A stretch of 64,000 bases of DNA from Kaistia dalseonensis (GCF_030814715.1 NZ_JAUSVO010000008.1:62001-126000); one strand, 5' to 3'; positions 1-8,999 are shown, numbered from the stretch's first letter. The notes: generated from the letters alone by a model not told the origin. Numbers and translations are program-made.

Positions 1-972
1 GTCCAGAACGGCTGGCGCCAGATCGCCCAGGCGCTCGGCGCGGCGCACCAGTCCGAGATCGACTTCATCTGCTCCGGCATCAACCATCAGACCTGGTATC
101 TCGACCTGCGCTGGAACGGCCGCAAGGTCGAGAAGGACGAGCTGGTCGAGGCGTTCGAGCGCCATCCTGTCTATTCGAAGCAGGAAAAGGTCCGCATCGA
201 TGTGCTGAAACGCTTCGGCTACTACTCGACCGAGTCGAACGGCCATCTCTCGGAATACCTGCCCTGGTACCGCAAGCGGCCGGGCGAGATCATGAAGTGG
301 ATCGATCTCTCCGAGTGGATCCATGGCGAGACCGGCGGCTACCTGCGCTATTCGACCGAGAGCCGCAACTGGTTCGAGACCGACTTTCCGGTCTTCCTCG
401 AAGAGGCCGGCAAGCCGATCGACGTTGCGAAGCGCACCGACGAGCATGCGAGCTGGATCCTGGAGGGCCTCGAGACAGGGCGGACCTATCGCGGCCATTT
501 CAACGTCAAGAACAACGGCATCATCACCAACCTGCCGAGCGATGCGATCATCGAATCGACCGGCTTCGTCGATCGCTTCGGCCTGAACATGGTCTCGGGC
601 ATCACGCTGCCGGAGGCTTGTGCTGCGACCTGCATGTCGTCGATCAACGTCCAGCGCATGTCGGTCCATGCCGCGATGACGGGCGATGTCGATCTGCTGA
701 AGCTCGCCGTGCTGCACGATCCGCTGGTCGGCGCGATCTGCTCGCCCGACGAGGTCTGGGCGATGGTCGACGAGATGCTGGTCGCTCAGGCCGAGTGGCT
801 GCCGCAATACGCCCACGCCATTCCGGAAGCCAAGCGCCGCATGTCGAAGTCGACGGTCGCGACCAGGGATTGGTCCGGCGCGGCGCGGCGCGAGATCCGC
901 TCGGTCGACGAAGTCCGCAGCGAGACGGCAAAGAAGAAGGAGGCCGCGCTCGGCCTCAAGCCGGGCGCCTGA
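1..972 (+). CDS. GH4 family alpha-galactosidase/alpha-glucosidase, 5' truncated by the window edge
   Basis: The reading frame is open from base 1 and ends at a TGA at 970-972, so the start lies outside the window; about 323 residues are visible. The protein resembles the intact GH4 glycosidase at 7330-8643: both share an ICSGINHQ/AAGINHM-like metal-ligand segment, an STES...SEY..W motif and a V.NNG.I.NLP segment. Family-4 glycosidases hydrolyse alpha-galactosides or alpha-glucosides using NAD+ and Mn2+; the NAD-binding N-terminus would lie upstream. The next gene is a sugar/peptide-type binding protein, so this is probably the first gene, or one of the first, of a glycoside uptake operon resembling agaL1-agpABCD-agaL2 of Sinorhizobium (recalled, not checked). 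The substrate cannot be told from sequence. Confidence 0.88.
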   Translation, partial: VQNGWRQIAQALGAAHQSEIDFICSGINHQTWYLDLRWNGRKVEKDELVEAFERHPVYSKQEKVRIDVLKRFGYYSTESNGHLSEYLPWYRKRPGEIMKWIDLSEWIHGETGGYLRYSTESRNWFETDFPVFLEEAGKPIDVAKRTDEHASWILEGLETGRTYRGHFNVKNNGIITNLPSDAIIESTGFVDRFGLNMVSGITLPEACAATCMSSINVQRMSVHAAMTGDVDLLKLAVLHDPLVGAICSPDEVWAMVDEMLVAQAEWLPQYAHAIPEAKRRMSKSTVATRDWSGAARREIRSVDEVRSETAKKKEAALGLKPGA

Positions 973-1137
973 TCAGGGCGCCTGGTCGCTGACTGGGGCG
1001 TTTCCGAGCGAAGCGGACGAAGGTTCGCGTGAAGGAAACGCGACAAGGGATCGAGGCCGCCACGGAGGACTGGCGGCCTCATGCGAACGGCTGGGCGGAG
1101 AGGCGCCGGCCGTATCACTCTGGGAGGAGAGGACACG

Positions 1138-3204
1138 ATGAATTCCTGGATGAGAACGACCGCCCTCGCGGCGCTCGTCGGGCTGATGCCGCTTGGTGCG
1201 GCACGGGCCGACGACGTCACGTCGGGATTGAAGCCCGCCGAGCCGGTACCGGTCGGCAAGTCGCTGCAGAAGGGCGACCGGACGCAGATCGAATATGACA
1301 AGCTGATGCAGTGGAAGGCGCTGCCTTCCTATAGCGAGCCGGCCTGGGTCACCGATCTCGTCACCGCCGGCAAGCTGCCGCCGATCAAGGATCGCCTGCC
1401 GCCGGTGCCGCTCGTCGTCGATACCGCTTCGGTCGAAGGCACGGGCGTCTATGGCGGCGTGCTGCGCCATGTCTCCGGTGCGCGGCCGCAGGGCTGGAAC
1501 TGGATGGCCGGCAATGTCATGGCCTGGGGCGGCGTCGAGGAAATCGTCGACCAGTGCCTCGTCCGCGTCGGCCCGATCTGGATGCTGAAGGGCGAGAAGA
1601 GCGAGCCGCTGCCGCAGCTTGCCAAGTCCTGGGAATGGTCCGCCGACGGTCATGCACTGACGATGCATCTGATCGAGGGTGCGAAATGGTCCGACGGCCA
1701 GCCCTTCTCGGCCGACGACGTCATGTTCATGTGGGACGACAACATCTCCGATCCGAAGGTTCCCGCCTGGGGCCGCCCGGATGCGTTCGGCGTCGGCACG
1801 ACGCTGGAGAAGGTCGACGACAACACGGTCCGCTGGCACTTCAAGGATGCCTTCCCGGCCGCGACCCTCTACCAGATGGGCTACCAGAAGCTCTGCCCCG
1901 GCCCGGCCCATATCCTGAAGCCGCTGCATCCGAAGTATAACAAGGATGCGACCTATGACAGCTACATCAACGCGCTGAAGCCCGAGAAGACCCCGTGGGT
2001 CTCGATGGGACCGTGGACGGTCACGGATTACAAGCCCGACCAGATCATGGTCATGCGCCGCAATCCCTATTTCTACGAGGTCGACGAGAAGGGCAATCAG
2101 CTGCCGTACCTGGACGAGATCCAGTACAAGCTCTCGACCTGGGAAGATCGCACGATCCAGACCGTGGCCGGCTCCGCCGACTACGCCAACATGGAAGATC
2201 CGTCGATCTATCTGGAATCGCTGAAGCAGGCGCAGAAGCCCGATTTCCCGAACAAGATCATCTGGGGCGCCCGCGCACTCGACTGGAAGATCGACCTGAA
2301 CCTCTCCGACGTCTGCGGCGTCAATTCCGATCGCGACAAGGCGATGCGCGAACTGAACCGCAATGTCGATTTCCGTCGCATCATGACGCAGGTCGTCGAT
2401 CGCGAGGCGCTCGGCCAGTCGCTGGTCCGTGGACCCTTCATCACGCCCTATGCCGGCGGCATGCATCAGGAGACCGATTTCGGCAAGCCGGAAATGGTCG
2501 TCTACTATCCCTATGACATTGAAGGCGCCAAGGCGGCTCTCGCCAAGATGGGCTTCAAGGATACGGATGGCGACGGCATCGTGAACTGGCCCGCAGGCGG
2601 CCCGCTCGCCGGCAAGAACCTCGACATCAACCTGCTCTACACGACGCTCTACACCACCGATCAGAACATCGCCCAATCGCTGGTGACGATGTTCCGCGAG
2701 GCCGGTGTCAACCTCGTGCTGCAGCCGAACTCGGCCGAAGTGCTGCCGGTCGTGCAGTCCTGTGGCTGGGATTGGTGGCTGCATCGCGACGACAAGACCT
2801 TCCAGGCGCCCGTGCTCAATCTCGAGCAGCTTGCGCCCGTCGCCTGGGGTGCTCCGTATCGCCATCTCGGCACGTCGACGACGCCGCAGAACCTGCTCCC
2901 CTTCGAGAAGGACCTGCTCGCCATCGTCGCCAAGGTGCGCACCGAGCCCGATCCGGCCAAGCGCAGCGAATTGTTCCGCGAATACAACAAGATCTCGACC
3001 GAGAACATCTACTCGATCGGTCTGATCGAGGTTCCCGGCGCGATCATCGTCAACAAGCGCTTCAACAATGTGCCGCCCGGCACGCCGATCCTCTCCTATG
3101 CCTGGGGTGAGGAAGGTTCGATGCGCGAGCGCTTCTGGGTCCCGACCGACCTGCAGGGCCAGGTGCCCGAGCTGGCGCCGAAGACCCTGCCCGGCATCAA
3201 CTAG
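1138..3204 (+). CDS. ABC transporter substrate-binding protein, family 5 (oligosaccharide/peptide type)
   Basis: This 688-residue periplasmic protein begins with a Sec signal peptide, MNSWMRTTALAALVGLMPL, ending near an ARA cleavage site at about residue 24. The ATG at 1138 was chosen because GGGAGGAGAGG lies just upstream and the signal peptide starts there; an in-frame ATG at 1081 would add an unlikely charged extension. Motifs of family 5 are visible (AKSWEWSADGHALTMHL, WSDGQPFSADDVMFMWDD). It is longer than DppA-like proteins (about 535 residues), as is usual for the subgroup found in rhizobial alpha-galactoside loci. Its position between two GH4 glycosidases and before two permeases and an ATPase suggests it captures alpha-galactosides rather than peptides; that is inference from context. 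Confidence 0.9.
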   Translation: MNSWMRTTALAALVGLMPLGAARADDVTSGLKPAEPVPVGKSLQKGDRTQIEYDKLMQWKALPSYSEPAWVTDLVTAGKLPPIKDRLPPVPLVVDTASVEGTGVYGGVLRHVSGARPQGWNWMAGNVMAWGGVEEIVDQCLVRVGPIWMLKGEKSEPLPQLAKSWEWSADGHALTMHLIEGAKWSDGQPFSADDVMFMWDDNISDPKVPAWGRPDAFGVGTTLEKVDDNTVRWHFKDAFPAATLYQMGYQKLCPGPAHILKPLHPKYNKDATYDSYINALKPEKTPWVSMGPWTVTDYKPDQIMVMRRNPYFYEVDEKGNQLPYLDEIQYKLSTWEDRTIQTVAGSADYANMEDPSIYLESLKQAQKPDFPNKIIWGARALDWKIDLNLSDVCGVNSDRDKAMRELNRNVDFRRIMTQVVDREALGQSLVRGPFITPYAGGMHQETDFGKPEMVVYYPYDIEGAKAALAKMGFKDTDGDGIVNWPAGGPLAGKNLDINLLYTTLYTTDQNIAQSLVTMFREAGVNLVLQPNSAEVLPVVQSCGWDWWLHRDDKTFQAPVLNLEQLAPVAWGAPYRHLGTSTTPQNLLPFEKDLLAIVAKVRTEPDPAKRSELFREYNKISTENIYSIGLIEVPGAIIVNKRFNNVPPGTPILSYAWGEEGSMRERFWVPTDLQGQVPELAPKTLPGIN

Positions 3205-3217
3205 AGCCGTGTGAAAA

Positions 3218-3245
3218 CCCTCTCCCGTCGCAGGATGGGAGAGGG
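3218..3245 (+). terminator. Hairpin after the binding-protein gene (attenuator or mRNA end-stabiliser)
   Basis: CCCTCTCCC at 3218-3226 pairs with GGGAGAGGG at 3237-3245 across a 10-base loop, 14 bases after the stop codon of the binding protein. There is no T-tract, so partial termination or 3' end protection of the binding-protein mRNA is more likely than full termination; the permeases follow on the same strand. Confidence 0.5.
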
Positions 3246-3290
3246 GCACTGCCGATCCCGCGGGATTGTTCTGCGAAGTATTCCCCTCTC

Positions 3291-3397
3291 CGTCATCCCG
3301 GGCGGAGCGAAGCGAAGACCCGGGATCCATGCAGCCAGAGCGCCGGCTATCCGGTCGCCCCAGGCTGAATGGGTCCCCGCTTTCGCGGGGATGACGG
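3291..3397 (+). repeat. Dispersed intergenic palindromic repeat, copy 1
   Basis: The element runs from CGTCATCCCGGGCGGAGCG to a terminal GGGTCCCCGC-TTTCG-CGGGGATGACGG hairpin. The same sequence type occurs in opposite orientation at 33157-33250. It sits in the gap between the binding-protein and permease genes. Such REP-like elements are common in intergenic DNA of GC-rich alphaproteobacteria and often give false short reading frames, as here (3211-3483). Confidence 0.75.
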
Positions 3398-3482
3398 CCC
3401 TCGCTGGGGGTGGTGCCGCCTGGTCGATCATTCTCGGGGAGCGGCCCCAGACGTCGTTGTCCGCCACCACAAGGAAACCGTG

Positions 3483-4490
3483 ATGGCCTATTTCCTGTTC
3501 AGACGGCTCATATCGGCCATTGGCCTGATCCTGGTCGTCAGCATCGTGTCCTTCGTCCTCATCCAGGCGCCGCCCGGCGACTATGGCGACACGCTGAAAT
3601 CGACGGCCATGAGCCGTGGCGGCATGAGCGAGATCGATGCCGAGAAGATGGCGCAGGATGCGCGCATCCGCCTCGGCCTCGACAAGCCGCTGCCGCTGCA
3701 ATATCTGAGCTGGATCGGCGGCATCGTCACCCGTGGCGATTTCGGGCCGTCCTTCCTGCAGAACAAGCCGGCTATGACGGTGATCGGCGAGCGCATCTGG
3801 TGGACGCTCGGCATCGCCATCACCTGCCACATACTGGCGACCTTCTTCGGCATCGGCCTCGGCATCTTCGCCGCCGTCAACCAGCATCGCTGGGGCGATA
3901 CGGCCGCAACCGTCTTCGCCTTCCTCGGCATGACCATTCCGCGCTTCTTCATGGCGCTGGTCATCCTCTACATCCTCGCCTTCGTCGTGCAGTCGCCCTA
4001 TATCGGCTCGCTCTTCTCGGCCAATTACGTGCTCGCGCCCTGGTCGATCGACCGCTTCATCGACCTGATCAAGCATATCTGGCCGGTGATCCTGATCGCG
4101 GCCTTTGGCGGGCTCGCCTATAATCTGCGCGTCATGCGCGGCAACCTGCTCGACGTGCTGCGCCAGCCCTTCATCGAGGCGGCGCGCGCCAAGGGCCTGC
4201 CCGAGCGCAAGGTGATCTTCAAGCATGCGGTGCCGAACGCCGTGCATCCGCTGATCATGTATCAGGGCGTCATCATGCCCTACATGATCTCGGGCGAGCT
4301 CGAGGCGGCGATTATCCTGTCGATCCCAACCATCGGCCCGCTGATGCTCAAATCCCTGATTTCCGACGATATCTACGTCACGGCCACGATCTTCATGCTG
4401 CTCTCGGTCATACTGATCGTCGGCAACTTCCTGGCCGACATGCTGCTCGCGCTGATCGATCCGCGCATTCGCCACGGAGCCGGCCGATGA
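3483..4490 (+). CDS. ABC transporter permease, DppB/OppB type
   Basis: A 335-residue inner-membrane protein with an N-terminal membrane segment (FRRLISAIGLILVVSIVSFV) followed by a periplasmic stretch and about five more hydrophobic segments. The cytoplasmic EAA loop reads EAARAKGLPERKVIFKHAVP, the docking site for the ATPase. The ATG at 3483 was chosen over an upstream in-frame ATG at 3369 because the latter begins inside the intergenic repeat. Its last four bases overlap the start of the next permease (ATGA), so the two are translationally coupled and form the membrane channel of the presumed alpha-galactoside importer. Confidence 0.92.
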   Translation: MAYFLFRRLISAIGLILVVSIVSFVLIQAPPGDYGDTLKSTAMSRGGMSEIDAEKMAQDARIRLGLDKPLPLQYLSWIGGIVTRGDFGPSFLQNKPAMTVIGERIWWTLGIAITCHILATFFGIGLGIFAAVNQHRWGDTAATVFAFLGMTIPRFFMALVILYILAFVVQSPYIGSLFSANYVLAPWSIDRFIDLIKHIWPVILIAAFGGLAYNLRVMRGNLLDVLRQPFIEAARAKGLPERKVIFKHAVPNAVHPLIMYQGVIMPYMISGELEAAIILSIPTIGPLMLKSLISDDIYVTATIFMLLSVILIVGNFLADMLLALIDPRIRHGAGR

Positions 4491-5650
4491 GCATGATCCC
4501 GACTGTCGAGCCGCATCTGGAAGCCCCGGCGATCGTCGACGAGGACGGCCTGCTCGCCGCCTCGCTCGGCCCGGCGACGCGCTCGGCCAGCTATTCGAGC
4601 CTGATCTGGCGCCGCTTCCGGCGCAACCGCGTCGGCATGATCGGCCTCATCCTGGTCTCCGCGCTGCTGCTCGTCACGATCTTCTCGAGCTTCCTGTCGC
4701 CTTATGATCCGACCGCCCGCAACCGCGAAAGCATCTACCTGCCGCCGCAGGCGATGCATTTCTTCGGCACGGATGGCTTCCAGATCGTGCCCTTCACCCA
4801 TCCGATCACGATCGACATGGACCCGGACACCTTCGCGCTGAAGCCGATCGAGGACACGACGAAGGCCTGCACGCCGGAATTCCTCGGCAAGGGCTGGAAA
4901 TATACCTTTCTCGGCATTCCGATGGAGCGCCACCTGCTGACGCCGGCGGCCGATTGCCCGTTCCATCTCGTCGGCACGGATCGCGATGGCCGCGACATGC
5001 TCTCGCGCCTCCTGACGGGCGGAAAGCTGACGCTGCTGATGGCGGGCTTCGTCGTCGCCGTCTCGGTGATGATCGGCACCATCGTCGGCATCGTCTCGGG
5101 CTATCTCGGCGGCTCGACCGATCACTGGATCCAGCGCTGCGTCGAGTTCATCCTGGCGCTGCCGGAACTGCCGTTCTATTTCGCGCTCGTCGCGATCATC
5201 CCGAGGAATGCCGATCCGTTCCAGGTCTTCCTCATGCTGGTCGGCATTCTCGCCTGCCTGAAATGGGCGCAGCTCGCTCGCGAGATCCGCGGCAAGACCA
5301 TGTCGATCGCGCAGCTCGACTACATCACCGCCGCCGAGGCGATCGGCGCGCGCACGCCGCGCATCGTCACCAAGCACATCCTGCCGAACGTCATGAGCCA
5401 TGTCGTCGTCGCGACCACGCTGATGATCCCTTCGGTGGTGCTGCTGGAGAGCTTCCTCTCCTTCCTCGGCATTGGCGTCCGTCCGCCGCTGGTGAGCTGG
5501 GGCCTGCTTCTGAACGCGGCGAGCGACCTGCAGAATCTCGGCTCCTACCCCTGGGTTCTGGCGCCCGTCGGCGCGATCCTGGTCACCGTGATGGGCTTCA
5601 ACATGTTCGGCGATGGCCTGCGCGACGCCATCGACCCGTATCAGAACTGA
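4487..5650 (+). CDS. ABC transporter permease, DppC/OppC type
   Basis: A 387-residue inner-membrane permease. The N-terminus carries the RRFRRNRVGMIGLILVSALL segment typical of DppC relatives, followed by an unusually long periplasmic insert of roughly 100 residues (about 75-170) before the second membrane segment. The EAA-type loop reads AAEAIGARTPRIVTKHILPN. It overlaps the upstream permease by four bases and is followed after 13 bases, with a GAGGAGG ribosome site, by the ATPase gene. It pairs with the preceding permease in the importer. Confidence 0.92.
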   Translation: MSMIPTVEPHLEAPAIVDEDGLLAASLGPATRSASYSSLIWRRFRRNRVGMIGLILVSALLLVTIFSSFLSPYDPTARNRESIYLPPQAMHFFGTDGFQIVPFTHPITIDMDPDTFALKPIEDTTKACTPEFLGKGWKYTFLGIPMERHLLTPAADCPFHLVGTDRDGRDMLSRLLTGGKLTLLMAGFVVAVSVMIGTIVGIVSGYLGGSTDHWIQRCVEFILALPELPFYFALVAIIPRNADPFQVFLMLVGILACLKWAQLAREIRGKTMSIAQLDYITAAEAIGARTPRIVTKHILPNVMSHVVVATTLMIPSVVLLESFLSFLGIGVRPPLVSWGLLLNAASDLQNLGSYPWVLAPVGAILVTVMGFNMFGDGLRDAIDPYQN

Positions 5651-5663
5651 GGAGGCCCAAGCC

Positions 5664-7289
5664 ATGTCTTCGACCACCGAAAGCCGGCACCTCCTCGAAG
5701 TCTCCGACCTCGATGTCCGCTTCAAGCTCGACGCAGCCAAGGTCCATGCGGTGAAGGGAACCTCGTTCCATGTCGATCGCGGCGAGACGCTGGCGATCGT
5801 CGGCGAAAGCGGCTCGGGCAAGTCGGTGACTGCGCGCGCGATCATGCAGCTCCTGCCGAAGAACGCGACCGTCGCGCCGCAAACGCGGATCCTCTTCCAG
5901 GGCGCGCGGATCGACAATCTGGCGAGCGGGCCGATGCGGGCGATCCGTGGCAACGGCATCGCCATGATCTTCCAGGAGCCGATGTCGTCGCTGAACCCGG
6001 TCTACAGGATCGGTGACCAGATCGCGGAAACGCTGCAGCTGCACCAGGGTCTTTCGAAGAGGCAGGCGCTGGCGCGCGCGCTCGACCTGCTGAAGGAAGT
6101 GCGCATTCCCGATCCCGAGGCGCGGCTGGAACAATATCCGCACCAGCTCTCGGGCGGCCAGCGCCAGCGCGTCATGATCGCGATTGCCATCGCCAACAAT
6201 CCCGAGCTGCTGATCGCCGATGAGCCGACCACCGCGCTCGACGTCACCGTGCAGGCGGAAATCCTGAAGCTCATCCGCCAGATCCAGGCGAATTATCGCA
6301 TGGGCGTCATCCTGATCACCCATGATCTGACGATCGTGCAGAAAGTCAGTGATCGTGTCGCCGTCATGCGGCTCGGGCAATTGGTCGAGACGGGTGATAC
6401 GCCCGAGATCTTCGCCCGCCCGCAGCATCCCTATACGAAGAAGCTCATCGCCTCTGAGCCGAAGGGGCGGCCGAACCCGGTTGCCGACGATCGGCCCATC
6501 CTGCTCGATGCCGAGAAGGTCCGCGTGCAGTACCAGCTGAACTGGGGCGGCATCTTCAGCAAGAAGACGCGCACGCTGGTCGCGGTCGACGATGTCAGCC
6601 TGAAGCTGCGCACGGGCGAGACGCTCGGCGTGGTGGGGGAGAGCGGATCGGGCAAATCGACGCTCGGCAAGGCGATCCTCCGCCTCGTCCATCTCGATGG
6701 CGGCGAAGTCACCTTCAAGGGCGAGCGCATCGACGCCAAGACCAAGGTCGAGATGCGCCGCTTCCGCCCGCATATGCAGATCGTGTTCCAGGACCCGTTC
6801 TCCTCGCTCAATCCGCGCCTCTCCGTACGCCAGATCGTCGAGGAGGGATTGATCGTGAACGGGCTCGGGGGCTCGGCCAAGGAGCGCGACGCGCAGGTGC
6901 GCAGGACGCTGGAGGAGGTCGGCCTCGATTCCAACGCGTTGAACCGATTTCCGCATGAGTTTTCCGGCGGCCAGCGCCAGCGCATCGCGATCGCCCGCGC
7001 GCTGATCCTCAACCCGGAATTCATGCTGCTCGACGAGCCGACCTCGGCGCTCGATCTCTCCGTGCAGGCGCAGGTGATCGACCTGCTGCGCGATCTGCAG
7101 CGCCGGCGCGGCCTCACCTACCTCTTCATCTCGCATGATCTGAAGGTCGTGCGAGCGCTCTGTCACAAGGTCATCGTCATGTCCGGCGGCAAGGTCGTCG
7201 AAGCCGGGACGACCGACCAGGTGATGGACGCGCCGCGCGAGGACTATACGAAACGCCTGATCCGAGCGGCCCTCGAGGTCGACGCCTGA
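5664..7289 (+). CDS. ABC transporter ATP-binding protein with two nucleotide-binding domains
   Basis: A 541-residue cytoplasmic protein with two complete ATPase halves. The first has Walker A GESGSGKS near residue 46, signature LSGGQRQR and Walker B LLIADEPT. The second has Walker A GESGSGKS near residue 324, signature FSGGQRQR and LLDEPTSALD. Fused DppD/DppF-type ATPases like this normally power family-5 importers, which fits the two upstream permeases. The ATG at 5664 follows a GAGGAGG site; an in-frame ATG at 5613 lies within the permease gene and is rejected. The second GH4 glycosidase gene follows after 40 bases. Confidence 0.93.
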   Translation: MSSTTESRHLLEVSDLDVRFKLDAAKVHAVKGTSFHVDRGETLAIVGESGSGKSVTARAIMQLLPKNATVAPQTRILFQGARIDNLASGPMRAIRGNGIAMIFQEPMSSLNPVYRIGDQIAETLQLHQGLSKRQALARALDLLKEVRIPDPEARLEQYPHQLSGGQRQRVMIAIAIANNPELLIADEPTTALDVTVQAEILKLIRQIQANYRMGVILITHDLTIVQKVSDRVAVMRLGQLVETGDTPEIFARPQHPYTKKLIASEPKGRPNPVADDRPILLDAEKVRVQYQLNWGGIFSKKTRTLVAVDDVSLKLRTGETLGVVGESGSGKSTLGKAILRLVHLDGGEVTFKGERIDAKTKVEMRRFRPHMQIVFQDPFSSLNPRLSVRQIVEEGLIVNGLGGSAKERDAQVRRTLEEVGLDSNALNRFPHEFSGGQRQRIAIARALILNPEFMLLDEPTSALDLSVQAQVIDLLRDLQRRRGLTYLFISHDLKVVRALCHKVIVMSGGKVVEAGTTDQVMDAPREDYTKRLIRAALEVDA

Positions 7290-7329
7290 GTAACGAAACC
7301 CGAAACCTCCCACCTGCCAGAGACTTGCC

Positions 7330-8643
7330 ATGACCAAGATCGCCATGATCGGCGCCGGCTCCACGGTATTCATGAAGAACCTCCTCGGTGACATCCTGTC
7401 CGAGGAAAGGCTCGCCACCTCCACCATCGCGCTGATGGATATCAACGAGCAGCGGCTCGAAACCTCGAAGAAGGTGGCGCAGGGCATTGCCGAGGCGGTC
7501 GGTGCATCGCCGACGATCGAGGCGACGACGGATCGTCGCGCCGCGCTCGACGGCGCCGACTATGTCGTGCTGATGATCCAGGTCGCCGGCTACAAGCCCG
7601 GCACCGTGACGGATTTCGAGGTGCCGAAGAAATACGGCCTGCGCCAGACCATCGCCGATACGCTCGGCGTCGGCGGCATCATGCGCGGCCTCAGGACCGC
7701 GCCCGTTCTGGTCGATATCGCCCGCGACATGAAGGAGCTCTGCCCCAACGCGCTGATGCTCCAATACGTCAACCCGATGGCGATCAATTGCTGGGCGCTG
7801 TCGCGCTTCGTGCCTGAGATCCGCACCGTCGGCCTCTGCCATTCGGTGCAGGGCACGGCGAAGGAGCTCTCGGAAGATATCGGCGTGCCGATCGACGAGA
7901 TCCGCTACATGGCGGCCGGCATCAACCACATGGCCTTCTACCTGAAGTTCGAGCATCACAAGCCCGACGGCACGATCGAGGACCTCTATCCCGCGATCAA
8001 CCGCGTCTATGCCGAGGGTCGCGTGCCGGACTGGAACCGCGTCCGCTACGAGGTGCTGAAGCATTTCGGCTATTTCGTCACCGAGAGCTCCGAGCATTTC
8101 TCCGAATATACGCCCTGGTTCATCAAGCGGAACCGGCCGGAGCTGATCGAGAAGTTCAACATCCCGCTCGACGAATATATTCGCCGTTGCGAGGTGCAGA
8201 TCGCGCGCTGGAACGACGAGGAGAAGGAACTGCTCGCCGGCGGCGCCATCAAGGTGAAGCGCAGCCATGAATATGCGGCGCGCATCATCATGGCCGAGAT
8301 CACCGGCGTGCCGACCGTGATCAACGGCAATGTCCCGAACAATGGCCTGATCGACAACCTGCCGCAGGGTGCTTGCGTCGAGGTGCCGTGCCTGGTCGAC
8401 CATAACGGCATCCAGCCGATCAAGGTCGGCAAGCTGCCGGTCGAGCTCGCCGCGATGATGCAGACCAACATCAACGTGCAGGCATTGACGGTCGAAGCGC
8501 TGGCGACCGGGCGGCGCGATCACGTCAAGCAGGCGGCGATGCTCGATCCGCACACGGCGGCCGAGCTGCCGCTCGAAGACATCGCCAATCTCGTCGACGA
8601 CCTGATCGACGCGCATAAGGGCTGGGTGCCCGAACTCGCCTGA
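7330..8643 (+). CDS. GH4 family alpha-galactosidase/alpha-glucosidase
   Basis: A full-length 437-residue family-4 glycoside hydrolase. The N-terminal Rossmann motif is IAMIGAGSTVFMKNLLGD (about residues 4-21). The expected Mn2+ ligands are visible as Cys170-His171 (GLCHS) and His200 (GINHMAF). GH4 enzymes open the glycosidic bond by NAD+-dependent oxidation and elimination, acting in the cytoplasm on imported sugar. It closes the operon and is a paralogue of the truncated GH4 gene at the window start, so the cluster has one importer and two hydrolases. The exact substrate, alpha-galactoside or alpha-glucoside, is not decided by sequence alone. Confidence 0.92.
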   Translation: MTKIAMIGAGSTVFMKNLLGDILSEERLATSTIALMDINEQRLETSKKVAQGIAEAVGASPTIEATTDRRAALDGADYVVLMIQVAGYKPGTVTDFEVPKKYGLRQTIADTLGVGGIMRGLRTAPVLVDIARDMKELCPNALMLQYVNPMAINCWALSRFVPEIRTVGLCHSVQGTAKELSEDIGVPIDEIRYMAAGINHMAFYLKFEHHKPDGTIEDLYPAINRVYAEGRVPDWNRVRYEVLKHFGYFVTESSEHFSEYTPWFIKRNRPELIEKFNIPLDEYIRRCEVQIARWNDEEKELLAGGAIKVKRSHEYAARIIMAEITGVPTVINGNVPNNGLIDNLPQGACVEVPCLVDHNGIQPIKVGKLPVELAAMMQTNINVQALTVEALATGRRDHVKQAAMLDPHTAAELPLEDIANLVDDLIDAHKGWVPELA

Positions 8644-8672
8644 TCCTCCCGCCCGTCCTCCCCGGGCACTGA

Positions 8673-8710
8673 CCCGGCCGAACGGCGAACCGTTCGGCCG
8701 GGGCTTCTTT
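8673..8710 (+). terminator. Rho-independent-type terminator of the glycoside operon
   Basis: CCCGGCCGAACGG (8673-8685) pairs perfectly with CCGTTCGGCCGGG (8690-8702) around a CGAA loop, followed by GCTTCTTT. It lies 30 bases past the GH4 stop codon. Confidence 0.8.
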
Positions 8711-8719
8711 GCCGGTAAC

Positions 8720-8745
8720 GGAACCGTGCCGGGGCCATCCGCATT
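8720..8745 (+). promoter_or_regulatory. Candidate EcfG-type promoter of the DUF1328 gene
   Basis: GGAAC at 8720-8724 is separated by 17 bases from CATT at 8742-8745. The known EcfG consensus in alphaproteobacteria is GGAAC-N16/17-CGTT. The same CATT variant is found in the phyR and nepR promoters nearby. The start codon of the small gene follows 44 bases downstream. Confidence 0.5.
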
Positions 8746-8789
8746 GCTCCTCCAGCGGACGAAACCGCATGAGGCTGAAGGAGGCCAGG

Positions 8790-8954
8790 ATGCTGAGCTG
8801 GGCGATTTTCTTTTTGGTTGTGGCGCTTGTCGCAGCTGTTCTCGGATTTGGCGGTATCGCCGGCACGGCGATCGGCATCGCCAAGATCATCTTTATCGTT
8901 GCGATCGTTCTCTTCCTGATCTCCGGTGTCATGCACCTGATGCGAAGAGCCTGA
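8790..8954 (+). CDS. Small DUF1328 (YtjA-like) membrane protein
   Basis: A 54-residue protein made almost entirely of two hydrophobic segments ([19 protein letters not shown] and [19 protein letters not shown]) with a basic end, RRA. It matches the YtjA/DUF1328 family in length and in the [10 protein letters not shown] turn; the function is unknown, but these genes are often induced by stress. The ATG at 8790 has a strong GAAGGAGG site upstream. It sits directly beside ecfG-nepR and has its own candidate EcfG promoter, which points to stress-dependent expression. Confidence 0.85.
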   Translation: MLSWAIFFLVVALVAAVLGFGGIAGTAIGIAKIIFIVAIVLFLISGVMHLMRRA

Positions 8955-8964
8955 TCGGCTTCAA

Positions 8965-8999
8965 CAAAAAACCCCGCCTCATCGAGGCGGGGTTTTTTT
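8965..8999 (+). terminator. Strong bidirectional terminator between DUF1328 gene and ecfG
   Basis: CCCCGCCTC (8972-8980) and GAGGCGGGG (8984-8992) form a stem flanked by an A-run on the left and seven Ts on the right, so it can end transcripts from both directions: the DUF1328 gene (+) and ecfG (-) converge here. Confidence 0.9.

Noticed and set aside
973-3330. 785-residue open frame on the minus strand opposite the family-5 binding protein gene
   Set aside because: It is the complement of a clear coding gene in high-GC DNA; the sequence is Arg/Asp/His-rich without domain motifs, and the plus-strand protein has a signal peptide and family motifs.
3211-3483. 90-residue frame between binding protein and permease genes
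   Set aside because: It is made almost entirely of the intergenic palindromic repeat, and the same repeat occurs elsewhere in opposite orientation.
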